A stretch of 50,599 bases of DNA from contig DKUL01000015.1 in assembly GCA_002490665.1 (NCBI GenBank), positions 1 through 50,599 on the forward strand, in the 5' to 3' direction. Source of the DNA: Lachnospiraceae bacterium UBA7205 (GTDB lineage Bacteria; Bacillota; Clostridia; Lachnospirales; Lachnospiraceae). The notes under the pieces are model-generated. The model had not been told where the DNA came from. It saw nothing but the letters and a program-made list of their open reading frames with translations, and did no database searches. Positions within the stretch are counted from its first letter, which is position 1, and the number at the start of each line of letters is the position of its first letter. Below, one piece after another: positions 1 through 7,816 of this stretch. A program made the position numbers and the translations under genes.

Positions 1-41
1 AGTATAAATTATTTTTAAAACAGTGAAATTGAACAAAAATC

Positions 42-70
42 TTGACTTTAAAGAGCGATATCAGTACGAT
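42..70 (+). promoter_or_regulatory. Sigma-A type promoter of the pyrophosphatase gene
   Basis: TTGACT at 42-47 and TACGAT at 65-70 are separated by 17 bases, which fits a housekeeping promoter. The gene starts 34 bases after the -10 box. Confidence 0.55.
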
Positions 71-103
71 TATTTATAGGAATAGGGAAAGGAAATTTGT
101 AAA

Positions 104-1771
104 ATGGATAATTTAGAATTGCTCAAAAGACCAGTATATATTGTCGGTCACAAAAATCCGGATACAGATTCAATTTGTTCCGCGATAGCATACGCGTACT
201 TGAAGAACAAATGCGACAGCACTTGTGAATATGTTCCGGCAAGGGCGGGACAGGTGAACCAGGAGACGCAGTATGTGTTAAATGCCTTTCATGCGGAGCC
301 GCCGGTGTATCTTCATGATGTCATGACAGATGCCAGGGATATTGACATGAACGATGTGGAGGGTGTTACAGAGGATGTATCGCTCAAGAAGGCATGGCAC
401 CTCATGCGGGACCGGGGGGACGTAACGGTACCTGTCATAGAGCGGCAGAAATTGACAGGTATCATTACAATTGGTGATATTGCAAATGCGTATATGGATG
501 TGTATGATAATGGCATTTTGTCACGGGCAAGGACATCCTACAAGAATATATTGGAAACGCTGGATGCAAATATGCTAGTGGGCGATGAGGGCGGCTATTT
601 TGAAAGCGGGGAAGTCGTCATTGCGACGGCAAATCCGGATGTCCTTGAAGAGTACATACATGCCGGCGACATGGTGATTCTCGGAAACCGATATGAAACG
701 CAGCTTTGCGCGATTGAGATGGGGGCAGCCTGCGTGATTATTACCATGGGTGCAAAGGTTTCCAAGACAATACAGATATTTGCGAAGGAGCATAACTGCA
801 TTCTTATTAACACGCCATATGATACGGCTACCGTCGCCAGGCTGATTAACCAGAGCATGCCGATAGGGTACTTTATGAAGCGTGAGAAGCTGACAACGTT
901 CAAGGTGACAGACAAGACAGAGGATATCCGGGCGATTATGAAGAAAAAGCGATACCATGATTTTCCGGTTCTTGACGAGGAGGAGAATTATGTGGGAATG
1001 ATATCGCGCCGTACACTGTTGAACCTGCGCAAAAAGCAGCTGATTCTGGTTGACCACAATGAGCTTTCGCAGACGGTTGACGGGATAGAGTATGCGGATA
1101 TCCTTGAGATAATCGACCACCATAGAATTGGTACGCTTGAGACCGTTTCCCCAGTCTTTTTCAGGAATCAGCCGCTTGGCTGCACGGCGACGATCATCTA
1201 TCAGATGTATCAGGAAAAGGGGATTGAGATACCGAGGAATATCGCAGGGCTTATGATGTCCGCGATTATTTCAGACACCCTGATGTTCCATTCGCCCACG
1301 GTTACGGAGATGGATAAGGCGGCGGCAGAAAAGCTTTCTGAATTATGTGGAATCGAGCTGGAGGAGTTTGCCATTGACATGTTTGGTGCGGGCAGCAACC
1401 TGGGGGACAAGGACGCGGATGAAATTTTCAAGCAGGATTACAAGAACTTTTCCGTCAATGGATTTGAATTTGGCGTCGGACAGATAAACTCAATGAACAG
1501 CATTGAGCTTGAGGAAATCAAGGAGAAGATTGTCCCGTACATTAAGGAGAAGATGCCAGAGCTTCAGGTGGACATGTGCTTTTTTATGCTTACCAATATC
1601 GTTTATGAAAAGACAGAGCTTTTATGTATTGGCGATAAGGCGAGGACACTTGTACGGGAGGCGTTTAAGCTTCCCAAAACGCAGAAAAAGTTTGAATTGA
1701 AAAATCTTGTCTCAAGAAAGAAACAGCTGATTCCTGCATTTGTTTCAGTGCTGCAGCAGTGGGAAAAGTGA
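104..1771 (+). CDS. Manganese-dependent family II inorganic pyrophosphatase with CBS and DRTGG domains
   Basis: This enzyme hydrolyses pyrophosphate in the cytoplasm and so pulls biosynthetic reactions forward. The N-terminus has the DHH-family metal motif (GHKNPDTDS, about residues 15-23). A first CBS domain (about 70-130), a DRTGG-like domain (about 170-245) and a second CBS domain (about 250-310) are inserted before the second metal motif (LILVDHNE and the DHH of EIIDHHRIG). A DHHA2 domain follows, ending in SRKKQLIP. The 555-residue length fits the long CBS-PPase class; the short class has about 310 residues. In that class adenine nucleotides, and diadenosine polyphosphates through DRTGG, control activity. 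The start follows AAAGGAAATTTGTAAA. It stands alone, with its own promoter and a bidirectional terminator behind it. Confidence 0.93.
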   Translation: MDNLELLKRPVYIVGHKNPDTDSICSAIAYAYLKNKCDSTCEYVPARAGQVNQETQYVLNAFHAEPPVYLHDVMTDARDIDMNDVEGVTEDVSLKKAWHLMRDRGDVTVPVIERQKLTGIITIGDIANAYMDVYDNGILSRARTSYKNILETLDANMLVGDEGGYFESGEVVIATANPDVLEEYIHAGDMVILGNRYETQLCAIEMGAACVIITMGAKVSKTIQIFAKEHNCILINTPYDTATVARLINQSMPIGYFMKREKLTTFKVTDKTEDIRAIMKKKRYHDFPVLDEEENYVGMISRRTLLNLRKKQLILVDHNELSQTVDGIEYADILEIIDHHRIGTLETVSPVFFRNQPLGCTATIIYQMYQEKGIEIPRNIAGLMMSAIISDTLMFHSPTVTEMDKAAAEKLSELCGIELEEFAIDMFGAGSNLGDKDADEIFKQDYKNFSVNGFEFGVGQINSMNSIELEEIKEKIVPYIKEKMPELQVDMCFFMLTNIVYEKTELLCIGDKARTLVREAFKLPKTQKKFELKNLVSRKKQLIPAFVSVLQQWEK

Positions 1772-1781
1772 GGATGACGCA

Positions 1782-1814
1782 AAAATACCGCAGAATCAGG
1801 AATTCTGCGGTATT
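1782..1814. terminator. Bidirectional terminator between the pyrophosphatase gene and tRNA-Pro
   Basis: AAATACCGCAGAAT and its complement ATTCTGCGGTATTT form a near-perfect hairpin with a four-base loop and T-runs on both strands. It can stop the pyrophosphatase transcript from the left and the tRNA-Pro transcript from the right. Confidence 0.85.
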
Positions 1815-1830
1815 TCTGTTGTTTGATAAA

Positions 1831-1905
1831 TCGGAGTGACAAGATTCGAACTTGCGGCCTCCACCTCCCTAAGGTGGCGCTCTAGCCAAACTGAGCCACA
1901 CCCCG
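1831..1905 (-). tRNA. tRNA-Pro, anticodon AGG
   Basis: On the minus strand the sequence folds as acceptor CGGGGTG/CACTCCG, D-stem GCTC/GAGC, anticodon stem CCACC/GGTGG with loop TTAGGGA, and T-arm GCAAG-TTCGAAT-CTTGT, with discriminator A. The loop gives anticodon AGG. The wobble base is A, so reading all CCN or CCU/CCC/CCA codons would need deamination to inosine. CCA is not encoded. A promoter (TTGACA, 17-base spacer, TATACT; plus-strand positions 1928-1956) lies upstream. Confidence 0.95.
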
Positions 1906-1927
1906 ATATGTATTCACAACATATAAT

Positions 1928-1956
1928 AGTATACACATTTATATGGGAAATGTCAA
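1928..1956 (-). promoter_or_regulatory. Promoter of tRNA-Pro
   Basis: Read on the minus strand, TTGACA (1951-1956) and TATACT (1928-1933) are separated by exactly 17 bases. The -10 box lies about 22 bases before the mature tRNA 5' end. Confidence 0.85.
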
Positions 1957-2001
1957 TTACAAATAATAAAAAAAATATTTTGGAAAAATTTGCGTAAAGG
2001 A

Positions 2002-2030
2002 TTGACAATTGTCTGACAATTCGATATATT
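2002..2030 (+). promoter_or_regulatory. Strong promoter with TGACAATT direct repeats
   Basis: TTGACA (2002-2007) and TATATT (2025-2030) have a 17-base spacer. TGACAATT occurs at 2003-2010 and again at 2014-2021, 11 bases apart and on one face of the helix, and a third time at 2044-2051 just after the predicted start. No open reading frame follows closely, so the promoter probably drives the small RNA listed next. Confidence 0.7.
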
Positions 2031-2036
2031 ATATAT

Positions 2037-2178
2037 AGATTCGTGACAATTCCATCACGAACAAGCATATTAAATGCTTTTCACTTAACTCTTTTTCAAT
2101 AAAGTAATCCTTAAAAGAAAGCTTTCTCAAGACAGTATCCTCCCAAATATTTACTGCCTGAGAAAGCTTTCTTTATAT
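2037..2178 (+). ncRNA. Candidate small RNA with three hairpins
   Basis: Between a consensus promoter and a strong terminator-like hairpin lie about 140 bases without a convincing reading frame. Three stem-loops are visible: TCGTGA/TCACGA (2041-2060), AAGCAT/ATGCTT (about 2064-2080), and a long stem in which 16 paired bases (2114-2129 with 2159-2174) are extended by CAGTA/TACTG (2133-2137 with 2152-2156). The last hairpin has only a short T-rich tail. I do not recognise an RNA family. It could instead be a leader of hflX, but a separate promoter lies between it and hflX. Confidence 0.5.
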
Positions 2179-2216
2179 TCTGCAGGTTGTATTTTTTCGG
2201 TGAAAGGGACTGCTGC

Positions 2217-2246
2217 TTGCATTGAATAAGAAGAAGGTATTATACT
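2217..2246 (+). promoter_or_regulatory. Probable hflX promoter
   Basis: TTGCAT (2217-2222) and TATACT (2241-2246) have an 18-base spacer. They lie downstream of the small-RNA terminator and about 85 bases before the hflX start. Confidence 0.6.
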
Positions 2247-2332
2247 AAAAAATACGACAGACTGATTCAGGCTTAATTTTTAGAAAATCGAACATTATAA
2301 ACAGGATTTTGAATTTTGAATGGAGGTTTCAT

Positions 2333-3619
2333 ATGGATAGAGTGCTTATCGTGGGTGTAAACATTGCAGCGGATAGAAAAGAGAAAAGCTTCAGCCTTGC
2401 CATGGATGAGATGATAAGCCTGGTGAAGGCATGTGACATGGAACCGGTTGGAAGAATCGAGCAGAACATGGAATATGCAAATACAGCCACTTACATCGGT
2501 GCGGGAAAGGTTGGGGAGACGGCTGAGATGGCCAGGGCGCTTGAGGCGGACATTGTTGTGTTTGACAATGGATTGTCGCCGATACAGCTCAGGAATCTCA
2601 CCAGGGAGCTGGACTGCCCGGTGATGGACAGGACGACACTGATTCTGGAAATCTTTTCAACCAGGGCACGGACAAGGGAGGCAAAGCTGCAGGTGGAGGT
2701 TGCCCGGCTCCAGTATATGCTTCCGAGGCTTGTCGGGCTGCATGATGCCCTGTCAAGGCAGGGCGGTGCAAGCGGAGCCATGAGCAACAAGGGTGCAGGG
2801 GAAAAGAAGCTGGAACTTGACAGGCGCAGATTAGAGCAGCGGCTTACGAGCATGAAGCGTGAGCTGGAAGACATTGCGGGAGAACGGGAGACGCAGCGCA
2901 AGAAAAGGGCAGAGTCGGGAATGCCGAGAGTGGCGCTTGTGGGTTATACCAATGCCGGGAAATCGACAATCATGAATGCCTTCCTCGATGAATATGTTGA
3001 TGATGAGGAAAAGAAGGTGTATGAGGAAGACATGCTTTTTGCGACACTTGACACGACTGTCAGGCGGATAGCGCCGCCGGGCAAAAATGCTTTTTTACTG
3101 TCTGACACGGTAGGATTTATCTCAAATCTTCCGCATAACCTTGTCAAGGCATTCCGGTCGACGCTGGAGGAAGTGCGGGAAGCGGACTTATTGATTCAGG
3201 TGATTGACTACTCGGATGAAAACTATATGGAACATATAAAGGTGACAGAGGACACGCTCCGGGAGCTCGGCGCGGAGAAGATTCCGATGATATACGCATT
3301 CAACAAGGCTGATTTGTGCGGAATGGGGGATTCTGCCACCGTACAGGGCGATGACAAAATATATATGTCCGCAAAATCAAAAAGCAGCATGGAAACACTT
3401 CTGGCGCTGATTTCGGAAAAACTCTCGAAGCGCTATCAGGACTGCAGCTTTATCATTCCGTATAAAAGGGGCGACATTGTGTCCTATCTCAATGACAATG
3501 CGGTTGTACACAGGACAGAATACCGGGAGGACGGCGTGTATATGGAGACAAATGTGAGCCGGATTGACGCGGCAAGATATGAGCAGTTTAAGACGATACT
3601 GAGCAGGCAGAGAGAGTAA
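2333..3619 (+). CDS. hflX: GTPase HflX
   Basis: HflX is a ribosome-associated GTPase that splits stalled or stressed ribosomes. The protein shows the HflX N-terminal nucleotide-binding domain (about residues 15-115), a coiled linker rich in Arg and Glu (LELDRRRLEQRLTSMKRELEDI), then the G domain with G1 GYTNAGKST, G3 DTVGF and G4 NKAD. A short C-terminal domain follows. An in-frame ATG at 2309 exists, but GGAGG lies only just before the ATG at 2333 at proper spacing, so 2333 is chosen. The 428-residue length is normal. It appears to be a single-gene unit. Confidence 0.95.
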   Translation: MDRVLIVGVNIAADRKEKSFSLAMDEMISLVKACDMEPVGRIEQNMEYANTATYIGAGKVGETAEMARALEADIVVFDNGLSPIQLRNLTRELDCPVMDRTTLILEIFSTRARTREAKLQVEVARLQYMLPRLVGLHDALSRQGGASGAMSNKGAGEKKLELDRRRLEQRLTSMKRELEDIAGERETQRKKRAESGMPRVALVGYTNAGKSTIMNAFLDEYVDDEEKKVYEEDMLFATLDTTVRRIAPPGKNAFLLSDTVGFISNLPHNLVKAFRSTLEEVREADLLIQVIDYSDENYMEHIKVTEDTLRELGAEKIPMIYAFNKADLCGMGDSATVQGDDKIYMSAKSKSSMETLLALISEKLSKRYQDCSFIIPYKRGDIVSYLNDNAVVHRTEYREDGVYMETNVSRIDAARYEQFKTILSRQRE

Positions 3620-3771
3620 ATGTCCAGTTAGATATTATTAATATGTAGCATGAGCAAACACAATGTTTTGGACTTCGGCAAATGTTCACAATTTATTTAT
3701 AATTTGATAATAATAATGTGATATTATGTATATAGATTTATGGGTAATGTCATTTGCCGGAGGGAAAAACG

Positions 3772-4974
3772 ATGGATAAAGAGAGGGATAAGACCGAATA
3801 TAAGGCTAAATTGCACAAAAAACTGTTTGCATTTGGTGTGCTGGGTGTTATAATAATCAATATAGCCTCATGGAAGAGTGTGGCGTTCAGTGATTGGTAT
3901 ATCAAAAATATTTTTCCCATATGGCTGAATACATATGCGAGACTGACAAGCAAGGTACCCGTGAGTGTAGGAGAGATTATGCTGATTCTTGCAGTGGCGG
4001 TCACATTATTTGGAATCGGCTTTTTTGTATGGAATCTCATATGCAGGGGAAAATACAGACAGGTGGTCAGGCGGTTTGGCTCGTTTTATGCGTGGACGGT
4101 GCTTGTGGTCTGCTATGTTATGACCTTGAACTGCTTTATCCTGTATCATGGTTCCAGTTTTTCGGAAAAATACATGTCTGCCGGCATCGGGGCGGATGCG
4201 ATGGTGGCTGGTGCTTCGGGCAATATAGCGGCACAGGTGCACATGAATGACAAGGCCTATACAAAAAGGGAGCTGGCAATTTTAAGGGACTATATCGTCG
4301 GAAAATGCAATTCGCTGGAAAAGGAGATTGTCCATGATGACAGCGGGACTGCATACTATGATGGTGACTTGATAGAGGAGTCCAGGCGGGCGATGCTTAA
4401 CCTGGGCGAGGAGTATGACCAGCTTGCGGGTTTTTATGTGACACCGAAGTATCTGGGCTGTTCGGAGTTTTTCAGCCAGCAGTACATTATGGGATACTAT
4501 TTTCCGTTTTCGCTGGAAGCAAATATCAATTCCGTCATGTACATAACCAATGTGGCACCCACCGTCTGCCACGAGCTGGCACATACAAAGGGATTCATCT
4601 ATGAGGATGACGCGAACATGATTGGGTTTCTGGCGTGCATTCAATCGGACGACCCATTTTTGCAGTACTGTGGCTATCTGAGTGTGCTGAATTATGTGAA
4701 CAATGATTTTTATGACTCCATTGGAGGGAACATGAGTGTCTATAAGAGCCATGTCAGAATTAATGATGCGGTGGCGGACGACAATATCTTCCTGACAAGA
4801 GAGGAATGGCAGACGGTTGAGAAGAAGGCCGTCATCAAGACCTCGACGGTAAAGAGTGTTTCCAGCACATTGATGGACACGACCCTCAAGCTGAACGGGG
4901 TAGAGGAGGGCGTGCTGCAATATAATAATGTCGTGGGGCTGCTGCTGGAATATTATGACGGTGTTTTGTATTGA
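3772..4974 (+). CDS. DUF3810 membrane protein with a zincin-like HELAH motif
   Basis: The N-terminal third has three hydrophobic segments (about residues 15-35, 65-95 and 105-130), so it is an integral membrane protein. The remainder carries VCHELAHTKGF, an HExxH metalloprotease-like motif, followed by an acidic stretch (EDDANMIGF) that may supply the third ligand. This arrangement is typical of DUF3810 proteins, whose substrate is unknown. GGAGGG precedes the ATG at 3772 at good spacing; an upstream in-frame ATG at 3754 lacks one. The stop at 4974 is 17 bases before the next start, so the two genes are probably cotranscribed. Confidence 0.82.
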   Translation: MDKERDKTEYKAKLHKKLFAFGVLGVIIINIASWKSVAFSDWYIKNIFPIWLNTYARLTSKVPVSVGEIMLILAVAVTLFGIGFFVWNLICRGKYRQVVRRFGSFYAWTVLVVCYVMTLNCFILYHGSSFSEKYMSAGIGADAMVAGASGNIAAQVHMNDKAYTKRELAILRDYIVGKCNSLEKEIVHDDSGTAYYDGDLIEESRRAMLNLGEEYDQLAGFYVTPKYLGCSEFFSQQYIMGYYFPFSLEANINSVMYITNVAPTVCHELAHTKGFIYEDDANMIGFLACIQSDDPFLQYCGYLSVLNYVNNDFYDSIGGNMSVYKSHVRINDAVADDNIFLTREEWQTVEKKAVIKTSTVKSVSSTLMDTTLKLNGVEEGVLQYNNVVGLLLEYYDGVLY

Positions 4975-4991
4975 TTGGAGGACTATCTTTT

Positions 4992-6152
4992 ATGGGAGAT
5001 ATCATTTCATATGTATATGAATTTGGGGGCTTTACCTTTGCGGAAAAGCCCTTTTGTGAAGTTGACGGTCTTTTGTTTTCTCATTTTTCTTATTTCCTTC
5101 TTGATAAAATTATTCCCCATATAGACGATAACAAGCCGGCTGTTTTCCTGTGTGACGCTGCGCAGCAGATGGACTGGCACAATTTCATATCTGTGAAATG
5201 GGAGCTGGAAAAGAACAGGGAGCTCTTTTACAAGGCGGCATTTTCACGCAGGTACAGGAATACGAAGGTGAATTATTTTCTGGAAGAAATGAATGCCGAA
5301 GAAGGGGTGCAGTTCTGCGCAGTCACATTTATGCTTGGAAACGGGGATGTGTTTGTCTCGTTCCGGGGGACGGATGATGCACTGGTGGGATGGAAGGAGG
5401 ATTTTTATATGGCGTACCGCACGCCTGTCGGCGCACAGCTGAAAAGCACGGCGTATCTGAACAGGGTGGCAAAGCTCCTTGCGAGGAAGAGGAATCTCAG
5501 GTTTTACCTGGGAGGGCATTCCAAGGGAGGCAATCTTGCAGTGTATGCGGCGATGACCTGTGAGGACGATATAAAACCCCGGATTGGCAGGATTTTTAAC
5601 ATGGATGGCCCGGGGTTTCGACCGGATTTTATGGACACGCTTGACTATGACGGCGTCAGGGACAAGATTCTCAAGATTGTGCCGGATGAATCCTTCGTGG
5701 GGCTGCTTATGGAACAAAAGGAGGATTATGAGCTGATTCAGAGCACGGAGATCGGGGTACAGCAGCATGTATGTTTTTCATGGTGCATTGAGGGAGACCG
5801 GTTTGTGCGGGCACAGGAGCAGGTTCCCAAGCGCAAGGAGCTGTATGACCGTATCAACAACTGGATATTTGCCCTTGGAATCGAGCAGGTGGGGGATTTT
5901 ATAGACAGTCTGTTTAAAATGATAGAAATCACGGAGGCAAAGACGCTGACGGATTTGAAGAATGTGAAAGGAGGGGAGTTTGCCAAAAAGCTTCATCCGA
6001 TTGTGCAGGAATACTCGGGAATGAACGAGGAGACCAAGCAGGTTTTCTGGGAAATCAGTGCATTTATGGTAGAGATTCTTACACGGGACCAGCGCGAGCG
6101 CATCAGCCGGTGGAAAACAATTGAAAAAATAAGGCAGAAGATGGAACATTAA
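4992..6152 (+). CDS. DUF2974 (Mbeg1-like) alpha/beta hydrolase
   Basis: This is a lipase-like alpha/beta hydrolase of the DUF2974 family, common in Clostridia. The sequence shows VSFRGTDDALVGWKEDF, the lipase-3-like substrate-side motif, and the nucleophile elbow GGHSKGGNLA with serine between the glycines. MDGPGF and a later PDESFVG segment probably carry other active-site parts. There is no signal peptide, so it is predicted to be cytoplasmic. GGAGG (4977-4981) sets the start at ATG 4992; the upstream TTG at 4971 is less likely. The natural substrate is not known. Confidence 0.85.
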   Translation: MGDIISYVYEFGGFTFAEKPFCEVDGLLFSHFSYFLLDKIIPHIDDNKPAVFLCDAAQQMDWHNFISVKWELEKNRELFYKAAFSRRYRNTKVNYFLEEMNAEEGVQFCAVTFMLGNGDVFVSFRGTDDALVGWKEDFYMAYRTPVGAQLKSTAYLNRVAKLLARKRNLRFYLGGHSKGGNLAVYAAMTCEDDIKPRIGRIFNMDGPGFRPDFMDTLDYDGVRDKILKIVPDESFVGLLMEQKEDYELIQSTEIGVQQHVCFSWCIEGDRFVRAQEQVPKRKELYDRINNWIFALGIEQVGDFIDSLFKMIEITEAKTLTDLKNVKGGEFAKKLHPIVQEYSGMNEETKQVFWEISAFMVEILTRDQRERISRWKTIEKIRQKMEH

Positions 6153-6180
6153 AGGACGAAATGAATTGTTTTTTGATGAA

Positions 6181-6195
6181 ATGTAACCGTTTTCA
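6181..6195 (+). promoter_or_regulatory. Predicted cre (CcpA) site upstream of the uronate operon
   Basis: ATGTAACCGTTTTCA matches the Gram-positive cre consensus WTGNAANCGNWNNCW at every defined position. It lies about 40 bases upstream of the -35 box of the uronate operon. Whether it activates or represses cannot be told from sequence. Confidence 0.6.
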
Positions 6196-6235
6196 CGGAA
6201 TTGACAAAAAGACATGAAAAGAATTCCAAAAACAG

Positions 6236-6264
6236 TTGACTTTCTGATAGAAACGATATAAAAT
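6236..6264 (+). promoter_or_regulatory. Promoter of the uronate operon
   Basis: TTGACT (6236-6241) and TAAAAT (6259-6264) with a 17-base spacer lie about 70 bases before uxaB. Confidence 0.6.
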
Positions 6265-6270
6265 TCAAAG

Positions 6271-6284
6271 TGTAAGCACTTACA
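6271..6284 (+). promoter_or_regulatory. Palindromic operator overlapping the transcription start
   Basis: TGTAAGCACTTACA is an inverted repeat (TGTAAG/CTTACA with an imperfect centre) placed just after the -10 box, where a bound repressor would block transcription. It resembles LacI-family operators and is two mismatches from the cre consensus. A pathway-specific LacI-type repressor is plausible, but no such regulator is encoded in this window. Confidence 0.55.
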
Positions 6285-6331
6285 AAACAGAGTTGCAAAC
6301 GAATGATTGAAAAGTGATAGGAGATAATGAC

Positions 6332-7798
6332 ATGGAATTATTAAATGCGGCAAAGACCGGAAAAAAGACGAGACCGATTAAAGTCCTCCAGTTTGGTGAG
6401 GGGAATTTCTTACGTGCATTTGTTGATTACTTTATCGACATTGCAAATGAGGCAGGAAAGTTTGATGGGGATATTGTTCTGGTAAAACCGATTGACGGTG
6501 CCGGGATTCTCAATATGTTCCACGACCAGGACTGCCAGTACACCGTATGCCTGCGCGGCATTGTTGACGGCGAGCCGAAGGTGATAAAGAGAGTCGTGAC
6601 GAGTGTTGCAGATGTGGTGGATGCTTACGACGAATATGAAAAGTACAGTGAATATGCAAAGCTGGATTCCCTCCGGTATATCGTCTCGAATACGACAGAG
6701 GCGGGAATCGTGTTTGATGATTCGGACCTGTTTGAATCCAATCCGCCCAGGACATATCCGGGAAAGCTTTGCAAATTCCTTTATACGAGATACCAGCACT
6801 TTAACGGTGCGGCGGACAAGGGGCTTGTGATGCTGCCTGTCGAGCTGATTGACGACAACGGAATCCATTTAAAGGAGTGTGTTGTCAGGTTTGCAAAGCT
6901 CTGGAACCTTGACGAAGGATTCCTTACCTGGCTGGACGATGCGTGCGTGTTTACTTCCACGCTGGTTGACCGCATCGTGACGGGATATCCGAGGGATGAT
7001 GCCGAGGAGCTCTGGAAGGAGTTTGGCTACAAGGATAATATTGTGGTTACGGCAGAGCCGTTTGGTCTCTGGGTCATCGAGAGCGCGAAGGATATCAGCA
7101 AGGAGTTCCCCCTTCCGGAAGCGGGCTGCCCTGTGATTTTCACGGACAACCAGAAGCCCTACAAGCAGAGAAAGGTTCGCATCCTGAATGGTGCGCACAC
7201 ATCATTTGTCCTTGCTTCCTATCTTGCCGGCAATGATTATGTAAGGGAGTCCATGGAGGATGAGCTGATTGGCGATTTCATGCACAAGACAATCTATGAC
7301 GAGGTCATTCCCACACTGGATTTGCCAAAACAGGATTTGCTTGACTTTGCGGAGGCAGTGGACGGAAGATTCCGGAATCCGTACATTAAGCATGCACTGC
7401 TTTCCATCTCGCTCAACTCCGTGTCAAAGTGGCGTGCAAGGTGTATGCCTTCGCTGCTTGGATATGTGGAGAGAAAGGGTGCGCTTCCGAAACACCTGAC
7501 ATTTTCCATCGCTGCGCTGATGGCATTTTATACCGGAAGCGAGATACGCGAAAAAGCGCTTATCGGCCACAGGGACGGACAGGAGTACAACATTATGGAT
7601 GACATGGCGGTGCTTGAGTTCTTTGCGGCAAACAGCGCAAAGCCGTCAGGGGAGTTCGTGCAGGCATACCTGGGCAACACGGATTTCCACGGACAGGATC
7701 TGACACAGGTTACAGGTCTTGTGGATGCCGTCATCGTTTACCTTGAGGACATCAGGACGCTTGGCATGAGGAAGGCAATTGAGAAGAATTTCAAATAA
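6332..7798 (+). CDS. uxaB: Tagaturonate reductase (altronate oxidoreductase)
   Basis: UxaB reduces D-tagaturonate to D-altronate with NADH in the galacturonate branch of hexuronate catabolism. The protein belongs to the mannitol dehydrogenase family. The N-terminal nucleotide-binding region has VLQFGEGNFLRAFVDYF (about residues 15-31), and the C-terminal catalytic domain contains KVRILNGAHTS with the family's conserved lysine and asparagine. The length of 488 residues is usual. GGAG at 6319 sets the start at ATG 6332; the upstream GTG at 6314 has no ribosome site. It is the first gene of a five-gene operon and lies 18 bases ahead of uxaA. Confidence 0.92.
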   Translation: MELLNAAKTGKKTRPIKVLQFGEGNFLRAFVDYFIDIANEAGKFDGDIVLVKPIDGAGILNMFHDQDCQYTVCLRGIVDGEPKVIKRVVTSVADVVDAYDEYEKYSEYAKLDSLRYIVSNTTEAGIVFDDSDLFESNPPRTYPGKLCKFLYTRYQHFNGAADKGLVMLPVELIDDNGIHLKECVVRFAKLWNLDEGFLTWLDDACVFTSTLVDRIVTGYPRDDAEELWKEFGYKDNIVVTAEPFGLWVIESAKDISKEFPLPEAGCPVIFTDNQKPYKQRKVRILNGAHTSFVLASYLAGNDYVRESMEDELIGDFMHKTIYDEVIPTLDLPKQDLLDFAEAVDGRFRNPYIKHALLSISLNSVSKWRARCMPSLLGYVERKGALPKHLTFSIAALMAFYTGSEIREKALIGHRDGQEYNIMDDMAVLEFFAANSAKPSGEFVQAYLGNTDFHGQDLTQVTGLVDAVIVYLEDIRTLGMRKAIEKNFK

Positions 7799-7816
7799 AA
7801 CTTTGGGGAAATCAAT

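Noticed and set aside
575..1123. Long minus-strand reading frame inside the pyrophosphatase gene
   Set aside because: It lies fully antisense to a clear enzyme gene, has no ribosome site and no family pattern.
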